DNA from: Massilia solisilvae
GTDB lineage: Bacteria > Pseudomonadota > Gammaproteobacteria > Burkholderiales > Burkholderiaceae_D
Direction of reading: 5' to 3'
Length of the DNA: 64,000 nucleotides
NCBI RefSeq assembly: GCF_024753215.1
Contig: NZ_JANUGV010000002.1
Span: 971,041-1,035,040, forward strand
The notes under the pieces were generated by a model, which saw only the letters and a program-made list of their open reading frames with translations, had not been told where the DNA came from and ran no database searches. Position 1 is the stretch's first letter. Every line of letters begins with the position of its first letter. Both the position numbers and the translations under genes were made by a program. This document shows, piece by piece, positions 59,270 to 64,000 of the stretch.

Positions 59270-60106
59270 ATGCGTCAATTTCTTCAATGCGGCCGCTTCG
59301 ATTTCAACCTCGACAAGCGGACCCTGGTGATGGGCATCCTGAACGTCACCCCCGATTCCTTTTCCGATGGCGGCAGCTACCCGTCGCTCGAGTTCGCGGT
59401 CGAGCGCGCCGAGCAGATGGTGCTTGACGGCGTGGACATGATCGACGTGGGCGGCGAATCGACCCGGCCCGGCTCGCCCAGCGTGCCGGTCGAGGAGGAG
59501 CTGCGGCGCGTAATGCCGGCGCTGTACGCGCTCAAGGGATTGGAAAAGCCTTTGTCGGTGGACACCTGCAAGCCCGAGGTCATGCGCGAGGCCATCATCG
59601 CGGGCGCCGACATGATCAACGACATCAACGCGTTCCGGGCCCCGGGCGCGATCGAGGCGGTGGCCGACAGCGACTGCGGGCTGTGCGTCATGCACATGCA
59701 GGGAACTCCGCAACAGATGCAGGAAAAGCCGGTCTATACCGACGTAGTGCGTGAGGTGATCGATTTCCTGCGCGAGCGGGTGGACGCGATGGTGGCCGCC
59801 GGCATCGACCGTGAGCGGATCTGCGTCGATCCCGGCTTTGGGTTTGGCAAGACGGTCGAGCACAACTACGCACTGCTGCGCCACCTCGGGCGCATTCGCG
59901 ATGAGCTCGGCCTGCCCGTGCTGGCAGGCCTGTCGCGCAAGTCGATGATTGGTGCGGTAACGGGTCGTTCTGTAGAGAAACGTCTTGCAGGAAGTTTGTG
60001 TGCGGCATTGGCTGCCGTAGCGCATGGCGCTAGAATTGTCCGAGTGCACGATGTTGCAGAAACGGTCGACGCGCTCAAGGTATGGCAGGCGGCGACCGCC
60101 GACTAA
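59270..60106 (+). CDS. folP: dihydropteroate synthase
   Basis: Joins p-aminobenzoate to the pterin diphosphate in folate synthesis; the target of sulfonamides. 278 residues: VMGILNVTPDSFSDGG, DVGGESTRPGS, CVMHMQGTPQQMQ, DPGFGFGKTVEHNY and LAGLSRKSMIG are all present, with the last binding the substrate. It lies 22 bases before glmM, the common folP-glmM pair. Confidence 0.97.
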   Translation: MRQFLQCGRFDFNLDKRTLVMGILNVTPDSFSDGGSYPSLEFAVERAEQMVLDGVDMIDVGGESTRPGSPSVPVEEELRRVMPALYALKGLEKPLSVDTCKPEVMREAIIAGADMINDINAFRAPGAIEAVADSDCGLCVMHMQGTPQQMQEKPVYTDVVREVIDFLRERVDAMVAAGIDRERICVDPGFGFGKTVEHNYALLRHLGRIRDELGLPVLAGLSRKSMIGAVTGRSVEKRLAGSLCAALAAVAHGARIVRVHDVAETVDALKVWQAATAD

Positions 60107-60128
60107 CTGAACAAATAAAAGAGAACAA

Positions 60129-61469
60129 ATGGCTCGCAAATATTTCGGTACGGATGGCGTTCGCGGCCTCGTGGGCCAGTCGCCCATTACGCCAGACTTC
60201 GTCATGCGGCTTGGCTACGCGGCCGGCACGGTGCTGGCAAAGGGCACGACCTCGGCCAGTGGCCGCCCGGTGGTCCTGATCGGCAAGGACACCCGCATTT
60301 CCGGCTATATGCTGGAGGCGGCGCTGGAGGCCGGCTTTTCCGCCGCCGGCGTGGACGTGATGCTGGCCGGCCCGATGCCCACGCCGGCGATTGCCTACCT
60401 GACGCGCGCGCTGCGGCTGCAGGCAGGCGTGGTGATCTCGGCCTCGCACAACCCGTTCCAGGACAACGGCATCAAGTTCTTCTCGGAACTGGGAACCAAG
60501 CTGCCGGACGCGGTGGAACTGGAAATCGAGCAGGCGATCGACCGGCCGATGGGCTGCGTGCCGTCCGACAAGCTGGGCCGCGCGACGCGCCTGCGCGATG
60601 CCGGCGGCCGCTACATCGAATTTTGCAAGAGCACGTTCCCGAACGAGCTCGACCTGCGCGGGCTGAAGATCGTGGTGGACTGCGCCAACGGCGCCGCCTA
60701 TGACATCGCACCGCACGTGTTCCACGAGCTGGGCGCGGAAGTGGTGGCGATCGGCGCCAAGCCGGACGGATTCAACATCAACGCGGGCGTGGGCGCGACT
60801 GCACCGAAGGCGATGTCGGAGGCGGTGGTCGAGCACAAGGCTGATCTGGGGATCGCGCTGGACGGCGACGCCGACCGCCTGATCATGTGCGACGCGAGCG
60901 GGCGCCTGTACAACGGCGACGAGCTGCTGTACGTGATGGTGCGCGACCGGCTGGCGGTGGGCCCGGTGGCGGGCGCGGTCGGCACGCTCATGACCAACAT
61001 GGCGCTGGAAGTGGCGTTCAAGGAGCTGGGCATCGGTTTTGCGCGCGCCAAGGTGGGCGACCGCTACGTGCTCGAGGTGATGCAGGAGCGCGGCTGGCTG
61101 TTCGGCGGCGAGGGCTCGGGCCACCTGCTGGCGCTCGACAAGCACACGACCGGCGACGGCATCATCTCGGCGCTGCAAGTGCTGTCGGCGCTCAAGCGCG
61201 CCAACAAGAGCCTGGCCGAGTGCTGCGCCGACCTCAAGCTGTATCCGCAAACGCTGATCAACAAACGGGTCACGCCGGGCTTCGACTGGACGCGCGACTC
61301 GGCCGTGGTGGCCGAGAAGGAAGCGGTCGAGCGCGAGCTGGGCGATGCCGGCCGGGTGCTGATCCGCCCGTCTGGCACGGAGCCGCTGATCCGCGTGATG
61401 GTCGAGGCCAAGAGCGCGTCGCTGGCGGAGAGCATGGCCAAGCGGATCGCCGACAAGCTGGCGGCCTGA
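60129..61469 (+). CDS. glmM: phosphoglucosamine mutase
   Basis: Converts glucosamine-6-phosphate to glucosamine-1-phosphate for UDP-GlcNAc. 446 residues: start [13 protein letters not shown], phosphoserine loop [17 protein letters not shown], metal loop [16 protein letters not shown] and the phosphate site [12 protein letters not shown]. It is full length. The tRNA-Pro promoter starts 18 bases after its stop. Confidence 0.97.
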   Translation: MARKYFGTDGVRGLVGQSPITPDFVMRLGYAAGTVLAKGTTSASGRPVVLIGKDTRISGYMLEAALEAGFSAAGVDVMLAGPMPTPAIAYLTRALRLQAGVVISASHNPFQDNGIKFFSELGTKLPDAVELEIEQAIDRPMGCVPSDKLGRATRLRDAGGRYIEFCKSTFPNELDLRGLKIVVDCANGAAYDIAPHVFHELGAEVVAIGAKPDGFNINAGVGATAPKAMSEAVVEHKADLGIALDGDADRLIMCDASGRLYNGDELLYVMVRDRLAVGPVAGAVGTLMTNMALEVAFKELGIGFARAKVGDRYVLEVMQERGWLFGGEGSGHLLALDKHTTGDGIISALQVLSALKRANKSLAECCADLKLYPQTLINKRVTPGFDWTRDSAVVAEKEAVERELGDAGRVLIRPSGTEPLIRVMVEAKSASLAESMAKRIADKLAA

Positions 61470-61486
61470 ACAGCTTTTTGGTTACA

Positions 61487-61515
61487 TTGACGCGCCATAC
61501 CCGACGCGGTATGAT
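61487..61515 (+). promoter_or_regulatory. promoter of tRNA-Pro
   Basis: TTGACG (61487-61492), a 17-base spacer, TATGAT (61510-61515), then a short gap to the tRNA at 61525. Confidence 0.8.
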
Positions 61516-61524
61516 CGTTTCAAT

Positions 61525-61601
61525 CGGAGTGTAGCGCAGCCCGGTAGCGCACCTGCTTTGGGAGCAGGGGGTCCAAGGTTCGAATCCTTGTACTCCGACC
61601 A
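61525..61601 (+). tRNA. tRNA-Pro (anticodon TGG)
   Basis: 77 bases with CCA encoded. Acceptor CGGAGTG/TACTCCG (one G-T pair), anticodon stem CCTGC/GCAGG with loop TTTGGGA, T-loop TTCGAAT. All arms fold. Confidence 0.97.
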
Positions 61602-61615
61602 CCGTTTCAAGAAAG

Positions 61616-61642
61616 CGGGCTGTCCGAGGACGGCCCGTTTTT
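61616..61642 (+). terminator. terminator after tRNA-Pro
   Basis: CGGGCTGTCC and GGACGGCCCG form a 10-bp stem with one wobble pair around a very short GA turn, followed by five T. Confidence 0.7.
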
Positions 61643-61671
61643 GCATCCACGCGGCCAGCGCCGCGCATCGT

Positions 61672-61748
<77 letters not shown>

Positions 61749-62211
61749 ATAAAATCAACGGGTTAGCGGGTGCCTTCAGTTTTCCATTAGGCGCTCCCCA
61801 ACAGTTGAGGTAGTTCAGTACCCGGGTAGTACCCCAATTCAAGCGATACCGTTTCTCACGGGAAGCAAGATGGTGATACGTCTCGCGCGCATGTAGTGTA
61901 AGAAAATTCGCTGTAACTTTCGTTCTTCAAAATCACTTTAGCACCATCAACGGGTACTGGAAGGTGAAGCGAACGAGCGCGCGGACACTGCGACAAGTGG
62001 GGCGACCTGAGGCCACACTTATATCCGGCGCTCCCGGTGCGAGCTCTTGATTGTGTGTTGCTGTCCGATATTTCTTCGTGCACAGTAGCGTGGGAGGCTT
62101 TCGGTGTTTCCTTCAAGTGTTGAATGGCGCAGACCGAGCCCTTACACCCCCGTCGCTGATGTCACTGACCGTGGCAAGTCAGCTCAAAATCAAACTGGCT
62201 AAGGAAGCGGC
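61749..62211. other. gene-poor, lower-GC stretch behind tRNA-Arg
   Basis: 463 bases between tRNA-Arg and the HNH gene. No recognisable gene: an 86-codon minus-strand frame (61856-62116) has no family look. The palindrome TACCCGGGTA occurs near 61820. It could be the left junction of an island, with any integrase lying elsewhere. Confidence 0.4.
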
Positions 62212-63159
62212 ATGACGTTGGACCGGCGATTTGCGCTCATTGCGGCGAATGGAGAAGTGCTCTTCCCGTTCATGAAGTCACAAAAACAGACCGGGCGATA
62301 CGGGTTCGCGTTATCAACTGCGAAGAACCCTGACCGCAACGGCGGCGGCGTTTATACGACAGATATACAGGAAGTCGTACGCCGCGTTGTACATGACGGC
62401 TGGCTTGTACGGGCGACTACCGACGGTAAGTTAGGGAAAAAACGTCATGGTTCTGTCGGACTTGGCAAGTTAGCGATTTCGAGCTATTGGCTTTCGCCAG
62501 AACTCCGGCATTTAGCTAACGGTGCTCTGATTCAGCCGGATGCGCATTTGCCGGGCCTGGCGGGCGAAAGCGACTTAACATGCACACCGACATCGGCAGG
62601 AACGATTGGGAGCAGAGTCCCAACGGTAGTCGTCAGCAGGAGTAGGGATGCGTCGAAGGTCGCTGAGGACGGATGTGACAACATTGATGGGAATGACACG
62701 CGCTCGGCATTTGGCCAACTCGAGGCCGTCTCGGAGATAGACTCCGACCCGCTTTGCATCTCTTTGACCGCAACGGAAAGGCAATCCCTTGTTAATGCGA
62801 GGGTGGGGCAGGGGACCTATCGCCAAAGGTTGTTGGAGTTATGGGGCTATCAATGTGCTGTGACGAACTGCTCGGTCCTGTGCGCTCTTATTGCTTCGCA
62901 CGCGAAACCTTGGTCGCAAAGCACGAATGCGGAGCGACTTGACCCTCACAATGGCCTCCTCCTCGCTGCCTCAGTCGATAGGCTTTTCGATAGAGGGCTG
63001 ATTTCATTTGCAGATGATGGTCGTCTTTTGACGAACTCGTTAAGTCATGACGACCTTGCTAGCGTTGGCCTCACAATGCACTCAACGTTGCGGTTTACAA
63101 ACCGGCAGCACATTCCCTACTTGGCCGCACATCGTCGGGCCCACGGTTACGAAACATGA
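62212..63159 (+). CDS. HNH endonuclease-domain protein
   Basis: 315 residues. The N-terminal half is unrecognised. The C-terminal part (about 205-275) is an HNH_2-type domain: GTYRQRLLELWGYQCAVTNC, then SHAKPWSQS, LDPHNGLLLAASVDRLFDRG. The His, Asn and Asp/His positions of the motif are present; cysteines in CAVTNC may be structural. AAGGAAG precedes the ATG. Base composition is lower in GC and codon use differs from the chromosome to the left, pointing to transfer. It could be a restriction or defence nuclease; no partner methylase is in view. Confidence 0.8.
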   Translation: MTLDRRFALIAANGEVLFPFMKSQKQTGRYGFALSTAKNPDRNGGGVYTTDIQEVVRRVVHDGWLVRATTDGKLGKKRHGSVGLGKLAISSYWLSPELRHLANGALIQPDAHLPGLAGESDLTCTPTSAGTIGSRVPTVVVSRSRDASKVAEDGCDNIDGNDTRSAFGQLEAVSEIDSDPLCISLTATERQSLVNARVGQGTYRQRLLELWGYQCAVTNCSVLCALIASHAKPWSQSTNAERLDPHNGLLLAASVDRLFDRGLISFADDGRLLTNSLSHDDLASVGLTMHSTLRFTNRQHIPYLAAHRRAHGYET

Positions 63160-63224
63160 TGAGTCGTCCTCAGACGACTCAGTTTCCTCGGACAGTGACC
63201 CATATGGCGTACGTATTGCCGAAG

Positions 63225-64000
63225 TCACGCCACGCCGCGTCCAGGTCTTCGAGGTGTCAGTTTCCGCTGGAACTCCATCATATCTTCCATGAGGAAACGT
63301 GAAAAACGGTCGGCATTGCTCCAAATTTCTTCATGAGGAGATAGTTTCGCCTTGGCGGACCAATGCTCGATTGCGTCGATATACGCCCGTCTCAAAAATG
63401 ATAACGAGTCCGCCGTATTTCTAGGAATCGCAACGAACGGTAATCCAATCATGACATACGGCCGTCGTGCAGACGGGGCATAAATGTCCCGTTGGGCTGC
63501 CCAAAGCGCCTTAGGAAGCTGCTGTGCAATGTGGCGGTCGAACAGCGCCTGGCCCACCTCTTGTGCTTCTGTGTCTGTTACGGGGAAAAGGCTGCCCACA
63601 TAAGCCCGTGCACCAGCGAATGTCGCCCGCTTGCTGAGTTCGTGCCAGGACCAGGAGGAATTATTGATGATGACCGGCGCCGCCTCTGGACTAAAGCCTT
63701 GCGGCGCGTACAGCCAAATTCCGTCGTGTAACTGTATTGCCATTGAACCGATAACACGCGGAATTGTCTCTTCGCTAACGATGTGTTCGTGACGTTCTGT
63801 TGCTCCAGCTATTGAGCTCTTGGTCGAGATGGCCGAACCTATCGGCAACGCTGCTAATCCAGACTTATCGCGCCAGTCGACTCCGTCCAAGGAGTGGAAA
63901 CGGTTGAACTGTGTCACCATAAATTTATCGTTGAACGGGATTGCGCCGATGCCCATTGCCCTATCTACAGTTGCCAGCCCTTGAGCCTTCCAGGTCACCT
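63225..64000 (-). CDS. CHAT-like (caspase-fold) domain protein, 5' part outside window
   Basis: C-terminal 258 residues of a protein whose start lies to the right: the frame is still open at the window edge and the GTG at 63998 is probably internal. The stretch PVIINNSSWSWHELSKR, then FAGARAYVGSLFPVTDTEAQEV resembles the end of CHAT peptidase domains (small-residue loop, then GAR-x-x-x-G-S/T-L-x-P-V-x-D). The position expected for the catalytic Cys seems to read Ser. It is convergent with the HNH gene. Low GC. Confidence 0.55.
   Translation of the reverse strand, partial: VTWKAQGLATVDRAMGIGAIPFNDKFMVTQFNRFHSLDGVDWRDKSGLAALPIGSAISTKSSIAGATERHEHIVSEETIPRVIGSMAIQLHDGIWLYAPQGFSPEAAPVIINNSSWSWHELSKRATFAGARAYVGSLFPVTDTEAQEVGQALFDRHIAQQLPKALWAAQRDIYAPSARRPYVMIGLPFVAIPRNTADSLSFLRRAYIDAIEHWSAKAKLSPHEEIWSNADRFSRFLMEDMMEFQRKLTPRRPGRGVA

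Noticed and set aside
61856..62116. 86-codon minus-strand frame behind tRNA-Arg
   Set aside because: Not like an integrase or excisionase, no ribosome-binding site and no recognisable domain.

Overview
The window is GC-rich chromosomal DNA from a betaproteobacterium of the order Burkholderiales, most likely an Oxalobacteraceae member related to Massilia, Duganella or Telluria. This placement is an inference from the proteins, the gene order (carA-carB-greA, rlmE-ftsH-folP-glmM, pstSCAB-phoU-phoB-phoR) and the density of cyclic-di-GMP genes; no rRNA is present to confirm it. Coding is dense, many genes overlap by 1 to 8 bases, and GTG and TTG starts occur.

Region 1 to 10.8 kb is sensory. A CHASE-PAS-GGDEF-EAL protein runs off the left edge. 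It is followed by a spermidine-synthase-like gene and then a compact operon: a small unknown protein, a membrane protein with a degenerate GGDEF domain, two tandemly duplicated periplasmic binding proteins, and a hybrid histidine kinase. Next come a histone-H1-like protein fused to a putative ribbon-helix-helix domain behind a perfect palindrome, and a small HTH-like gene.

Region 10.9 to 24.5 kb is mixed housekeeping: an orphan LolD-like ATPase, ergothioneine genes egtD-egtB with a BrkB membrane protein, a diguanylate cyclase, yjbQ, a broken ParB-like domain with a small partner gene, selD, an rhlE-type helicase, mltD, an FMN reductase and three DUF genes. Region 24.6 to 35.7 kb holds a large PAS-GGDEF-EAL protein, a molybdenum hydroxylase large subunit, an acyltransferase, another diguanylate cyclase, a thioredoxin-like protein and the tsaB-rimI-udg-DUF1853 operon.

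Region 35.7 to 49.9 kb holds lplT, alr-radA, a PilZ protein, sixA and the complete phosphate regulon core behind a good Pho box, then a DUF6624 protein, a patatin-like lipoprotein and a GlcG-family protein. Region 50 to 61.5 kb holds carAB behind a structured leader, greA, a DUF4149 gene, yhbY, rlmE, ftsH, folP and glmM. Two tRNA genes (Pro-TGG, Arg-TCT) follow. Beyond tRNA-Arg the composition drops and an HNH-nuclease gene and a CHAT-like gene appear, which looks like the edge of a genomic island.

Two families of intergenic inverted repeats are scattered through the window. The most unusual signals are the carAB leader, the duplicated binding-protein/kinase operon, the H1-like/RHH fusion with its palindrome, the frameshifted ParB-like module and the tRNA-Arg island.
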